Positions 1-9,500 of a stretch of 35,353 nucleotides of DNA are shown here, piece after piece. The notes under the pieces were generated by a model. The model saw nothing but the letters and a program-made list of their open reading frames with translations, was not told where the DNA came from and searched no databases. Position 1 is the stretch's first letter, and each line of letters begins with the position of its first letter. A program made the position numbers and the translations under genes. Where the stretch lies: NCBI GenBank assembly GCA_012960805.1, contig DUAO01000020.1, positions 1 through 35,353 on the forward strand, in the 5' to 3' direction. This stretch comes from Flavobacteriales bacterium. Lineage in GTDB: Bacteria; Bacteroidota; Bacteroidia; Flavobacteriales; BACL11.

Positions 1-812
1 ACTCCAAAACCTTTTTTTGAAAAAGTAATACTTTGCGTGAAAGCATTTCCACTTGCATAATTCATTTTGCTTTCACTTAACACATTTGAAGGGTCATTAA
101 TCTTATATGCATACTCTCCATAATAGTTCAATCCTCCACGAATGATATTTAATCTACTTGCATAAGCGCTAACATTTTGCGGAATTTTAAAGATAAGATT
201 TTCTCTTTCTTGATATCTACTAACAAAACTCCCACCTAAGATGGCTTTTGTTTTTGTTTCACAACTAAATAAATCATTGACATTAATCTCTCCGTCAATA
301 CCTCTAAAAATACCATCAGCATAAGTGAAATGGGTTCTGCTTTTTCCGATAAAAGTTTTTAAATACATTCCTTTCAATGGACTATATTTTAATCTCACCC
401 CATCCATAGCATTGTCAATTCCTAAACTTTTTTCTTCATAGCTCCTGAAGATTAGTCCGCTACCTAATTGTTCATAATAATTACCTGCAGTTATTTCTAA
501 GCCATCAATACTGTATGTGGCATACCTGTAAGGAATACCATTCCCTTTAAATTCAGGATCATAATCCGCAAGAGCATTTAAATAACTTTCGTACCTTAAT
601 CCTGTTGTAAATTTTCCTTTTGTGTAGTTGATGTTGAGGTAGCTATTGCTTAAGATAATTTCATCAGCAGCTTCAGCTCCAATTAGCCCATCCTCTTGAT
701 AACTTTGCATATTTAAATCAAAATCACCATGAAATTCACCATTATTATCTTGCGCAAAACAGATGATGCTTACGCAAAGTGCAGTGAGAGATAACAGTAG
801 CTTTCTGATCAT
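1..812 (-). CDS. DUF6029-like probable outer-membrane protein, C-terminus cut by window start
   Basis: Not in the ORF track. Reverse-strand reading from ATG at 812 gives MIRKLLLSLTALCVSIICFAQDNNGEFHGDFDLNMQSYQEDGLIGAEAADEIILSNSYLNINYTKGKFTTGLRYESYLNALADYDPEFKGNGIPYRYATYSIDGLEITAGNYYEQLGSGLIFRSYEEKSLGIDNAMDG... Open to base 1. Signal peptide and alternating beta pattern; resembles DUF6029 proteins from memory. Start overlaps the upstream gene's stop by 1 nt (TAATG). Confidence 0.8.
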   Translation of the reverse strand, partial: MIRKLLLSLTALCVSIICFAQDNNGEFHGDFDLNMQSYQEDGLIGAEAADEIILSNSYLNINYTKGKFTTGLRYESYLNALADYDPEFKGNGIPYRYATYSIDGLEITAGNYYEQLGSGLIFRSYEEKSLGIDNAMDGVRLKYSPLKGMYLKTFIGKSRTHFTYADGIFRGIDGEINVNDLFSCETKTKAILGGSFVSRYQERENLIFKIPQNVSAYASRLNIIRGGLNYYGEYAYKINDPSNVLSESKMNYASGNAFTQSITFSKKGFG

Positions 813-1306
813 TATTTTGCTATTTTTTCAATTTGCTCTAAGAGTTCATCTTCATCTCCATCAACATAGCCTTTGTGTTGCCATACAATTTTATTCGCAC
901 CATTTAGTAAGAATGTATGCGGAACAGTTGATACGCCCATTGCCCTTGCCAAATCTCGATTAGGATCCAAATAAACTTCATAATCCCAGTCAGAGGCATT
1001 TACATAAGGCGCCACTCTTGACATTGATCTTGTGTCATCAATTGAAATAGCAATAAGTTTTACTCCAGTTTCTTCTTGCCAATCCTCATATACTTCAGCA
1101 ATAGCGTTCAATTCTTTTTTACAAGGTTTACACCAAGTAGCCCAAAAACTAATTACAATTGGCTTTCCACTATTTTCAATTTTCTGTATATTGATATTTC
1201 CCCCATAAAGTGTTTTAACTTCAACTGATGGTAAAGTTCTGTTTTGGGAAAGGCTAAGAGTGGTAAATATTCCAATGACTGCTATGGTCAATATTAGTTT
1301 TTTCAT
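812..1306 (-). CDS. TlpA-like secreted thioredoxin-fold protein
   Basis: Signal peptide MKKLILTIAVIGIFTTLSLSQ; thioredoxin motif FWATWCKPCKKEL; cis-Pro region VSTVPHTFLLN. Confidence 0.92.
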   Translation of the reverse strand: MKKLILTIAVIGIFTTLSLSQNRTLPSVEVKTLYGGNINIQKIENSGKPIVISFWATWCKPCKKELNAIAEVYEDWQEETGVKLIAISIDDTRSMSRVAPYVNASDWDYEVYLDPNRDLARAMGVSTVPHTFLLNGANKIVWQHKGYVDGDEDELLEQIEKIAK

Positions 1307-1364
1307 TTTATAAAGATTTTATTATTTGGCTAATTTAGTAATAATATCTGATTTATAGTATAAT

Positions 1365-1395
1365 AAAAAAACCCTGAAATATTCAGGGTTTTTTT
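1365..1395. terminator. Intrinsic terminator-like hairpin with A/T tracts on both sides
   Basis: aaaaaaaCCCTGAAatATTCAGGGttttttt: perfect stem with T-run, just downstream of the minus-strand gene ending at 1417. Confidence 0.8.
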
Positions 1396-1416
1396 ATTTC
1401 TTATATGTTGTAATAA

Positions 1417-3234
1417 TTATTTAGCTATAATAATTTTCTTTACAGTAATTACATTGTTAGTATTGATATTTATAAAGTAAATGCCATTAGATAAAGATGA
1501 AACATTAATTATTTGTTTAACATCAGATGATAACACTAATTTACCAAATACATCATATATATCAACAGAAGTATAGTTGCCTTTAATTGTCAATACATCT
1601 TTTACTGGGTTGGGGTAAACTGAAAGCTTTGAGATTGTTTCGTCAACAAATAATGGCGGTGCACAAGCAGCAACACAACCAGCTAATGAATTATAGAATC
1701 CTGCACCAGTTCCTGGATCAGAACAATTGCCCTGCCCATCACAATCCCATGATGCTGCAGCTGCTCCGTTGGACTCAAAATTTGTTTGATCTTCAGTGCC
1801 ATAATTACCTGAACCACTTGCAATAATATTTCCGCCTGCATCTTTTACCGTATAAGACCCTCCAGATAGAAGTCCATCCCCATAAGAATCATAAATTATA
1901 AAAGAATAGCATTCGCCATTAGTTAATGTTGCGTAAGCAGTTGGAACAGTTGTGATTGCTCCTCCAGCATAAGGTCCTCCTGAAGCAATAGTAGAGCCAT
2001 TTTCTTGTAATACCCAAGTTATCTCATCACCATAAGTATCAGTTGTAATATCTATTGTTGCATTTCCTGGAGTTGCTGATCCTAAGCCTGCAAATGTAGT
2101 AGAGCCATTATTGTTTGAGGGATTCTGGTCTGCATTTCCATTTGGATTAGTAAGTGAAAAATTAACTGTATTAGTAATCATTGGAGTTACTGAAACATTT
2201 GGTATAGTAACAGTTTCAGTTCCAGCTGATGCTAAATTTCCAGTCCACGGATAAGTAATTGGTGTTCCTCCATTTATATCATATGTAATATCTAAGCTTG
2301 TTAAAGGAATATTACCATAATTTCTAATAACTACTTCAAGGTCTGTAGTGGGGGCACATAAAATATCTGTTGCAGATGAGCTCATACAATATGCGTCATA
2401 AGAATTTACAAAAACTACACTAGGATATACTTCTGTCCCACTTAAGATTTCTTGTTGCCCTTCACTAACAAAAGCAAGCACGGCAATATTTGTAGGATCT
2501 AAAGTAACTCCCGCAATATCTGTTGGCATTACCCAACTATATTGATTTGAATATAATGATCCAGGACTAAGAGTTTGAATATATTCTCCCCACTGTCCTG
2601 TTATCATATGCCTTAACATATGATTATGATTGTAATTACCATTTGGTAAAATTGAAGTTGGGTTCAATGACATTCCTGATTGAGGTCCTTCTACATTATT
2701 TTGTACAATAGCAATATTTAACATATTAGATGTCACAAATTGCGCTCCTGTATAATACACTTCAACATCTACAACTAACGTATTTGTAGCCATATCAACA
2801 CTTGCTTGTATCCCAACATTTACAGGTGATGAGTGAGTAAGCAATTGTGTTGAGGCAGAACCCCAATCACTTCTACTCATTGCCGTTCCCCCGCCTTGAG
2901 TCATTGAAAACTGATGTCTATTAACAGTTCCAGCAGGATATCCTGTCAATCCAGTTTGTCCTGCAATTGCAGCTCCAAAATTTGTATTGAAGTCTGTTCC
3001 AGCCCCTTGTGGAGTAGCATAGCCTCCAGTATGAATGTTTATAAGGAATACATCATTTGGATTTGCATCATGAAGTTGTTGCCCAATTTTATGACCGTCA
3101 GGACAATACCCACAGCTGATTCCTGTAAATTCTTCAAGAATAATATTTTTATTCTCAGGAGTTGTACTTACAAATGTTTGTGCATTTGCGGCTAGCGTTC
3201 CTAACGCAAAAACAAAGAGTAATACTTTTTTCAT
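1417..3234 (-). CDS. T9SS type A-sorted protein with Omp28/thioredoxin-like N-terminus (CGYC)
   Basis: Signal peptide MKKVLLFVFALGTLAANAQ; ILEEFTGISCGYCPDGHKIGQQLHDANPNDVFLINIHTGGYA (Omp28-like); C-terminal type A T9SS domain LSVYPNPVKDVLTIKG...GIYFININTNNVITVKKIIIAK. Confidence 0.88.
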   Translation of the reverse strand: MKKVLLFVFALGTLAANAQTFVSTTPENKNIILEEFTGISCGYCPDGHKIGQQLHDANPNDVFLINIHTGGYATPQGAGTDFNTNFGAAIAGQTGLTGYPAGTVNRHQFSMTQGGGTAMSRSDWGSASTQLLTHSSPVNVGIQASVDMATNTLVVDVEVYYTGAQFVTSNMLNIAIVQNNVEGPQSGMSLNPTSILPNGNYNHNHMLRHMITGQWGEYIQTLSPGSLYSNQYSWVMPTDIAGVTLDPTNIAVLAFVSEGQQEILSGTEVYPSVVFVNSYDAYCMSSSATDILCAPTTDLEVVIRNYGNIPLTSLDITYDINGGTPITYPWTGNLASAGTETVTIPNVSVTPMITNTVNFSLTNPNGNADQNPSNNNGSTTFAGLGSATPGNATIDITTDTYGDEITWVLQENGSTIASGGPYAGGAITTVPTAYATLTNGECYSFIIYDSYGDGLLSGGSYTVKDAGGNIIASGSGNYGTEDQTNFESNGAAAASWDCDGQGNCSDPGTGAGFYNSLAGCVAACAPPLFVDETISKLSVYPNPVKDVLTIKGNYTSVDIYDVFGKLVLSSDVKQIINVSSLSNGIYFININTNNVITVKKIIIAK

Positions 3235-3268
3235 TTTATATATATTTTAATTTATAAATTTAATTTCT

Positions 3269-3294
3269 CAAAATTACGAATAAAAAATGGATTA
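3269..3294 (-). promoter_or_regulatory. Candidate Bacteroidota -7 box (TAnnTTTG) promoter for the 1417..3234 gene
   Basis: Plus-strand caaaattacgaataaaaaatggatta gives TAATTTTG on the minus strand 35 nt before the ATG; nearly identical sequence lies at the same place upstream of the 3451..5001 paralog. Confidence 0.5.
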
Positions 3295-3450
3295 TGTGTA
3301 TTTTTCTTAAAGATAATAGCACATAAACGAAAGTCATATTTGTATTAAAAAAGATAGAATGACTAGAAAAGAATGTAATTATTTTTAGTATTGTTCTTTA
3401 TTTACTATTTGTGATTGTAAGCTTATTTTCTAAATAATATGAAGAAGGAA

Positions 3451-5001
3451 TTACTTAGCTATAGTAATTTTCTTTACAGTAATTACATTGTTAGTATTGA
3501 TGTTTATAAAGTAAATACCATTAGATAAAGATGAAACATTAATTGTTTGTTTAGCATCAGATGATAACACTAACTTTCCATAGATATCATAAATTTCTAC
3601 TGACTTATAAATACCATTAATAGTTAATACATCCTTCACTGGGTTAGGATAAACTAAAAGATTTGAAATTTCTTCATATGCAGATAAAGGAGGTAAACAA
3701 GCACTTTGACAAGCACTTTGAGTTGAATACATTCCATTTCCTGTTCCAGGATCAGAACAGTTGCCCTGACCATCACAATCCCAAGATATGGGGCTTGATA
3801 TTTCAGTTCTAAATTGAGTTTTTTCCTCATCAGAAAATTGACCGCCAGAAGCTAAGGTATAACCGTTTCCATCAGTGACCAAATAACTCCCCTGTCCATA
3901 ACTACAACAAATACCATCACCGTAGGAATCATAAATAGTAAATGTATAGCACTCATCTTGTGAAAGAGTTGTTGTAACAGGAGTTTGAGGCGAAACAGAT
4001 CCATCTGCATATGGACCGCCTGACGCAATTCCAACTCCAGAACTTGATTTAATATCCCAAGTAGTTTCTGAACCATATTGATCAGTTGTAATTTCAACAG
4101 TTACATCTACATGTGCAGTTTGGTAAGCTAATGTAGCGGTAAAATTAATATCATTGTTTGACATATCATCATCAGATCCTCCATTTGGATTCGTAGTTTT
4201 AATATCAATACTTGATGTGCCAGTAATTCCAGTGATAGTTGGAAGTGTAATAGTAGCAAGTTGATAAGTAGCAAGGTTACCTGTCCATGGCGTAACAGAA
4301 TTTTGAACACCATTTACTAGCACCTCAATATCAAAAGAAGTAAGTGTAGTTAATCCGTAATTTTGCACTTTAATTTCAGGAGTCAAATTGCCTAAACAAG
4401 TTTCAGTTGCACCTTCATAAGCCATTGCTTTTACATCATTTATATTTGTAGTAGGAGGTGGGCATGAACTTACAAAACTATAAGGATTTGAACTTTGACC
4501 AGATTCTATAAGCACCCTGTCAGGACAAATTCTATAAATTGTTGGCCAATAACCGATAGAATAAGCATTTTTAACAGCATTTGTATTTACTGTTCCATCA
4601 GTACAAAATATAGGATAAGGAGTGCCTGCAACCCAATTTCCCATTGTACTACTTCCTGTTCCATTTAGTTCAGCGACCGTTCCTTGATCCCCTTCAATAA
4701 AAAATACCATCACATCATTAGTAGTTGTCGGGCTAACATTAGGATAGCCAGAAGGTCCATGATCAATATATAAATTTTCTAAAGCGCCAGAAACATGATA
4801 ATTCCAACAGGGGCCACACCAAATTGCAGAAAAGTCAAGAAATACAGTGTATCCTTGATCTAGTAGATTATATAGATTGTGACTTGTCCCGTTAAGATCT
4901 ACTAGCGTAAAATCTGGAGCAATACTACCATCTGGTAATTGTGCTTGTGCATTGTTGAACGATAATAGAGCAACAATTGCAAATAGTAATAATTTTTTCA
5001 T
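3451..5001 (-). CDS. T9SS type A-sorted protein with TlpA/thioredoxin-like N-terminus (CGPC)
   Basis: Signal peptide; DGSIAPDFTLVDLNGTSHNLYNLLDQGYTVFLDFSAIWCGPCWNYHVSGALENLY; C-terminal LLVYPNPVKDVLTINGIYKSVEIYDIYGKLVLSSDAKQTINVSSLSNGIYFININTNNVITVKKITIAK. Confidence 0.9.
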   Translation of the reverse strand: MKKLLLFAIVALLSFNNAQAQLPDGSIAPDFTLVDLNGTSHNLYNLLDQGYTVFLDFSAIWCGPCWNYHVSGALENLYIDHGPSGYPNVSPTTTNDVMVFFIEGDQGTVAELNGTGSSTMGNWVAGTPYPIFCTDGTVNTNAVKNAYSIGYWPTIYRICPDRVLIESGQSSNPYSFVSSCPPPTTNINDVKAMAYEGATETCLGNLTPEIKVQNYGLTTLTSFDIEVLVNGVQNSVTPWTGNLATYQLATITLPTITGITGTSSIDIKTTNPNGGSDDDMSNNDINFTATLAYQTAHVDVTVEITTDQYGSETTWDIKSSSGVGIASGGPYADGSVSPQTPVTTTLSQDECYTFTIYDSYGDGICCSYGQGSYLVTDGNGYTLASGGQFSDEEKTQFRTEISSPISWDCDGQGNCSDPGTGNGMYSTQSACQSACLPPLSAYEEISNLLVYPNPVKDVLTINGIYKSVEIYDIYGKLVLSSDAKQTINVSSLSNGIYFININTNNVITVKKITIAK

Positions 5002-5030
5002 TTCTTTTTGTTTTTAGATTTAATAGTTTT

Positions 5031-5056
5031 CAAAATTACAAATAAAAATGGATTTG
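5031..5056 (-). promoter_or_regulatory. Candidate Bacteroidota -7 box promoter for the 3451..5001 gene
   Basis: Plus-strand caaaattacaaataaaaatggatttg gives minus-strand TAATTTTG 30 nt before the ATG; matches the paralog's upstream region apart from one substitution and one A-tract indel over the core. Confidence 0.5.
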
Positions 5057-5121
5057 AACTAATGTAAAAAGGAAAAATTTTATGCACCCAATAGCACTCT
5101 TGTTTTTAAGATTAAATAGTG

Positions 5122-5129
5122 TATATTTG
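5122..5129 (+). promoter_or_regulatory. Candidate -7 box (TATATTTG) for the 5147..5857 gene
   Basis: TATATTTG fits TAnnTTTG; TTG at 5100-5102 about 19 nt upstream fits a -33 element. Confidence 0.5.
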
Positions 5130-5146
5130 TAAAAAAATAATTAATA

Positions 5147-5857
5147 ATGAGAAAAATTATACTTTTTATACTCGTGCTAGGTCAAATAAGCTTTGCTATC
5201 GCTCAAAGTTTGGTAGTTACTGGAGGCACTTCTTTTAATGATGATCCTAATGTGCAAATTGCTCATCATTTGGATATAAAGAATACTTCTGCTAATACAA
5301 TAACTGTAGAATGTCAAAAAACCAATTTAACCTTACCATTAGGTGCAGCATCTTTCTATTGTTTCGCTGGTAATTGTTATTCTGCAAGCTCAACAAACCC
5401 TAGTAGCTCAGCTGTTCTTGCTCCGGGTCAGGAAATTTCTTTTAATAATTCACCTCCAGATACTGATGCACATTCCGGATACTATGATGCATATGGCGCT
5501 TCAGGAGTTGCTGAGGTTCAATATTGTTTTTATGATGTCAACAATTTTTCAGATCAAACCTGCGTAATCATTACTTATGATTGTAGTACTACTACTGGCA
5601 TTAATGATTTTAATGAGCTTTCTGAAATAAGTGATTTTTATCCTAACCCCGCTAATGGCTTAACAAATTTTATATTTAACGGAACAAAAGCACAATTAAA
5701 AATTATTGATATTTTAGGAAATGAAATTAAAGTTCTTCAGCTTGAACAGCCGGGAGTAAAAAAAATAGACTTAACTGATATGAGTAAAGGAATTTACTTT
5801 GGAAAATTAGTAATAAACAATAAAGTAACCACAATTAAGAAATTGATTGTAAAGTAG
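5147..5857 (+). CDS. Small T9SS type A sorting domain-containing secreted protein
   Basis: Signal peptide MRKIILFILVLGQISFAIAQ; C-terminal SDFYPNPANGLTNFIF...GNEIKVLQ...DMSKGIYFGKLVINNKVTTIKKLIVK. Confidence 0.85.
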   Translation: MRKIILFILVLGQISFAIAQSLVVTGGTSFNDDPNVQIAHHLDIKNTSANTITVECQKTNLTLPLGAASFYCFAGNCYSASSTNPSSSAVLAPGQEISFNNSPPDTDAHSGYYDAYGASGVAEVQYCFYDVNNFSDQTCVIITYDCSTTTGINDFNELSEISDFYPNPANGLTNFIFNGTKAQLKIIDILGNEIKVLQLEQPGVKKIDLTDMSKGIYFGKLVINNKVTTIKKLIVK

Positions 5858-5878
5858 AAAAAAATAAAATAGTTTTTT

Positions 5879-5912
5879 AAAACCCTGTACTTTAGTGCAG
5901 GGTTTTCTTTTT
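5879..5912 (+). terminator. Intrinsic terminator-like hairpin
   Basis: aaaaCCCTGtACtttaGTgCAGGGtttt followed by ctttttt, just downstream of the plus-strand CDS ending 5857. Confidence 0.75.
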
Positions 5913-5980
5913 TATGGTGCTAGATATAATCAAATCATTAAATTTGCCTACTTATAATAGAATGGATTTTAAATAAACAG

Positions 5981-6565
5981 ATGATAACACATATTCAGGG
6001 AAAATTAATTGAAAAAACACCAACTTATGTAGTTGTAGATGTAAATGGTATTGGGTATAAAATAAAAATATCATTGCAAACATTTTCTGCTATTGACGGT
6101 GAATTATGCAAACTATTTACTCACCTTTCAGTAAAAGAAGATTCACACACCTTATTTGGTTTTTATGAAGAAAGTGAGCGTCATTTATTTCGGAATTTAA
6201 TTTCAGTTTCAGGAGTAGGCCCTAGTACAGCACAAGTAATTTTATCCACCTATTCTCCCCAAGAAATAATACACCATATTACAACTGCTGATGTGACGGC
6301 CGTACAAAGCGTGAAAGGAATAGGTGCGAAAACAGCTCAAAGAATTATTATTGACCTAAAAGATAAAGTAGCAAAAGGGATGCCTACTTCTGATTTATTG
6401 TTTGATGCAGTAGACAATACTACTAAGGAAGAAGCGTTATCTGCATTACTAGCTTTAGGATTTGCTAAAAAAGGGGCAGAGGGTAAAATTGATAAAGTAT
6501 TGAAATTAAACTCTGATATTGTAAGTGTTGAAGACTTAGTGAGAATGGCATTAAGCCAGATGTAA
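5981..6565 (+). CDS. ruvA: Holliday junction branch migration protein RuvA
   Basis: MITHIQGKLIEKTPTYVVVDVNGIGYKI; FGFYEESERHLFRNLISVSGVGPSTAQVILS; VKGIGAKTAQRIIIDLKDK; domain III at C-terminus. Confidence 0.97.
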   Translation: MITHIQGKLIEKTPTYVVVDVNGIGYKIKISLQTFSAIDGELCKLFTHLSVKEDSHTLFGFYEESERHLFRNLISVSGVGPSTAQVILSTYSPQEIIHHITTADVTAVQSVKGIGAKTAQRIIIDLKDKVAKGMPTSDLLFDAVDNTTKEEALSALLALGFAKKGAEGKIDKVLKLNSDIVSVEDLVRMALSQM

Positions 6566-6580
6566 TTACTTTATTAGGAA

Positions 6581-9500
6581 TTGAAAAAAGCAATTTTTTA
6601 CAACATATCATTCTTATTTTTTGCACTAATTTTTAGTGTAAGTGTATTGGCACAATCAGCTTCCGATTCAAGTTTGGCGTTTCCATTTTCTGGAAGTCAA
6701 TCAGGAGGGCTGTTTATGGGGACTCCTCCTAATATAAGTTCTGAAGTAAATTATGATTTTACAAATAATCAATACTTTATTCAAAATAAAATAGGTGGCT
6801 TAGATGCCGGCAAACCAAGAACTTTTGGGTTTAAGGAATATCAGCAATATAAATTGAATAAATCCATTGCAGAGTATTGGGATTTAAAATCAGGAGAACG
6901 AAAAGGAAATCAATCTTCAGTATTTGGGTTTCCTAAATTATTTATTCCAGGCCAGGCTTTTGATAGAATTTTTGGTGGTAATGCGGTAGATATTCGTCCT
7001 CAAGGTTCTGCTGAACTTATTTTTGGGCTAAAGATTAACAGATTGGATAACCCTCAGTTACCTGAAGAACAAAGAAAAACGACTTCTTTTGATTTTCAAG
7101 AAAAAATTCAGATAAATGTGATTGGGAAGATTGGAGATAAATTAAAATTAACTACTAATTTTAATACCGAAAGCACTTTTGATTTTGAGAATCAGATGAA
7201 GTTGGAATATACAGGTTATGAAGATGAAATCATTAAAAAGCTAGAAGTCGGGAATGTGAGTTTGCCGTTAAACGGTACGCTAATTACCGGTAGTCAGTCG
7301 CTTTTTGGTTTTAAAACTCAACTCCAATTTGGACGAACTACAATAACAGGAATTCTTTCTCAGCAAAAAAGCACAACTTCTGAAATTGAAGTAAGTGGTG
7401 GCGCTCAAACCTCAGAATTTGATGTGTATGCTGATCAATATGAAGCTAACAAACACTTCTTTTTAGCGCATTATTTTAAGGATAATTATGATATAGCTTT
7501 GGAAAATTTGCCTTTTGTTAATTCCCCCATCAGCATCACTAAAGTTGAAGTATGGGTAACAAACAAAACAGGTACAACTAATGATACTCGAAACATTGTT
7601 TCCTTTTTAGATTTAGGTGAAAATTCTCAGAATATTTATAATTCTACCTTTGTAACAGCGCAAGGAGGTTGGGGTCAATATGATCAATATCCTGTAATGG
7701 GGAGTCCCGCTACTAATCCGCCTTATCAGTATGCTTCAAATAATTTGTATCAGAATTTGCTGGATAATTATAATATCAGAAATATTAATGATGTAAATAG
7801 TGTGCTTAATTCTGGTTTAGGAATTTTTAATGGACAAGATTATGAGAAGTTAGAAAGAGCACGCAAGCTTTCAGAATCAGAATTTACAGTGCATAATCAA
7901 TTAGGATATATTTCCTTAAATCAAGCGCTCAATAATGATGAGGTATTGGCAGTTGCTTTTCAATATACTATTGGTAGTCAAACTTTTCAGGTCGGAGAAT
8001 TAACTTCAACAGGCCCCAATGCTCCCGATGTGTTAATTGTAAAATTATTAAAAGGGACAAATTTTACGCCATCACTTCCTAACTGGGACTTGATGATGAA
8101 AAACATCTATGCGTTAGGAGCCTACCAAATGAGTAGAGATGGTTTTGTGCTGGATGTAGTTTATGAAAATACTGAGGAATCTGGCGCCTTAACAAATTAT
8201 TTAGGAGAAGGAAATCTGCAAGGAATACCTTTAATTAAAGTGCTAAATTTAGATAGATTAAATCAGCAAATGGATATTCAGCCAGATGGAGTATTTGATT
8301 TTATTGAAGGAATTACTGCTCGTTCTTCCAACGGAAGAGTAATATTTCCTGTTCGCGAACCTTTTGGCTCGCATTTATACAACAAAATTAATGATCCAAC
8401 ACTTGCTAAAAAATATGTGTATCAGGCTTTATACGATTCAACCCTTACTGTTGCCCAGCAATATCCTGAACTGAATAAATTTAGGCTGAAAGGAACCTAT
8501 CAATCCTCATCAGGAGCAGAAATTCGTTTGAATGCTATGAATGTGCCGGAAGGTTCGGTAACGGTAACAGCAGGTTCACAAAAACTAACAGAAAATCAGG
8601 ATTATACAGTTGATTACATGTTGGGGCGTGTAACGATTATTAATGAAGGGATTCTGAATTCTGGCGTACCAATTAAAATATCTTTAGAAAATAATTCTTT
8701 ATTTGGTATTCAGAATAAAACATTAGTTGGGCTGCATGCTGATTATGAGATTAATAAAGATTTCTTAATTGGAGCTACTATGTTAAATTTAACTGAAAGA
8801 CCGTATACCACAAAAATTAACACAGGAGAAGAGCCAATTTCTAATACAATTTGGGGCTTGGATGGAAATTATCAAACAGAAGTACCTTGGTTAACGCGTG
8901 CTGTCGATTGGTTGCCTTTATTGGAAACTAAAGCCAAATCTCGTTTAATAGCAACTGCTGAATTTGCACATCTTATCCCCGGGCACCATAGTGCTGTTGG
9001 AGATAAAGGAGTTTCTTATATTGATGATTTTGAATCCAGTAGAACCTCAATAGATATTAAAAATATGGGAGCTTGGCGTATGGCATCTATTCCTGAAAAG
9101 CAAGAAGATATTTTTGAAAACTCAGCTGTTAATGATAATTTATCATTAGGTTATAAAAGAGCAAAATTAGCTTGGTATACTATTGATCCGCTCTTTTTCA
9201 GAAGCACATCTATTACCCCTCCTAATGTAAATAAAACAATAACATTAGCCAATGGCAATACTGTTGCTCAGCAATCTTATCATTATGCGCGTGAGGTGTT
9301 GGAAACAGAAGTTTTCCCTAATAAAGATCCTGATTTAGGAAGTCAAATTACAAATTTAGCAATACTTGATTTAGCTTATTATCCAACAGAAAGAGGGCCG
9401 AATAATTATACCGTTAACGGATTGAATGCTGATGGTAAATTAAACAATGCCTCTGAAAATTGGGCAGGGATAATGCGGAAGCTGGAAACAAATGATTTTG

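Noticed and set aside
763-963. 66-aa plus-strand ORF
   Set aside because: Antisense to the DUF6029-like and thioredoxin genes, which have clear protein signatures.
3358-3442. Possible small membrane protein remnant (MTRKECNYF then, in another frame, VIIFSIVLYLLFVIVSLFSK)
   Set aside because: Needs a frameshift and has no start in the hydrophobic frame; AT-rich DNA gives such patterns by chance.
3852-4313. 81- and 61-aa minus-strand ORFs within the 3451..5001 gene
   Set aside because: Alternate-frame reads of the same strand inside a clear T9SS protein.
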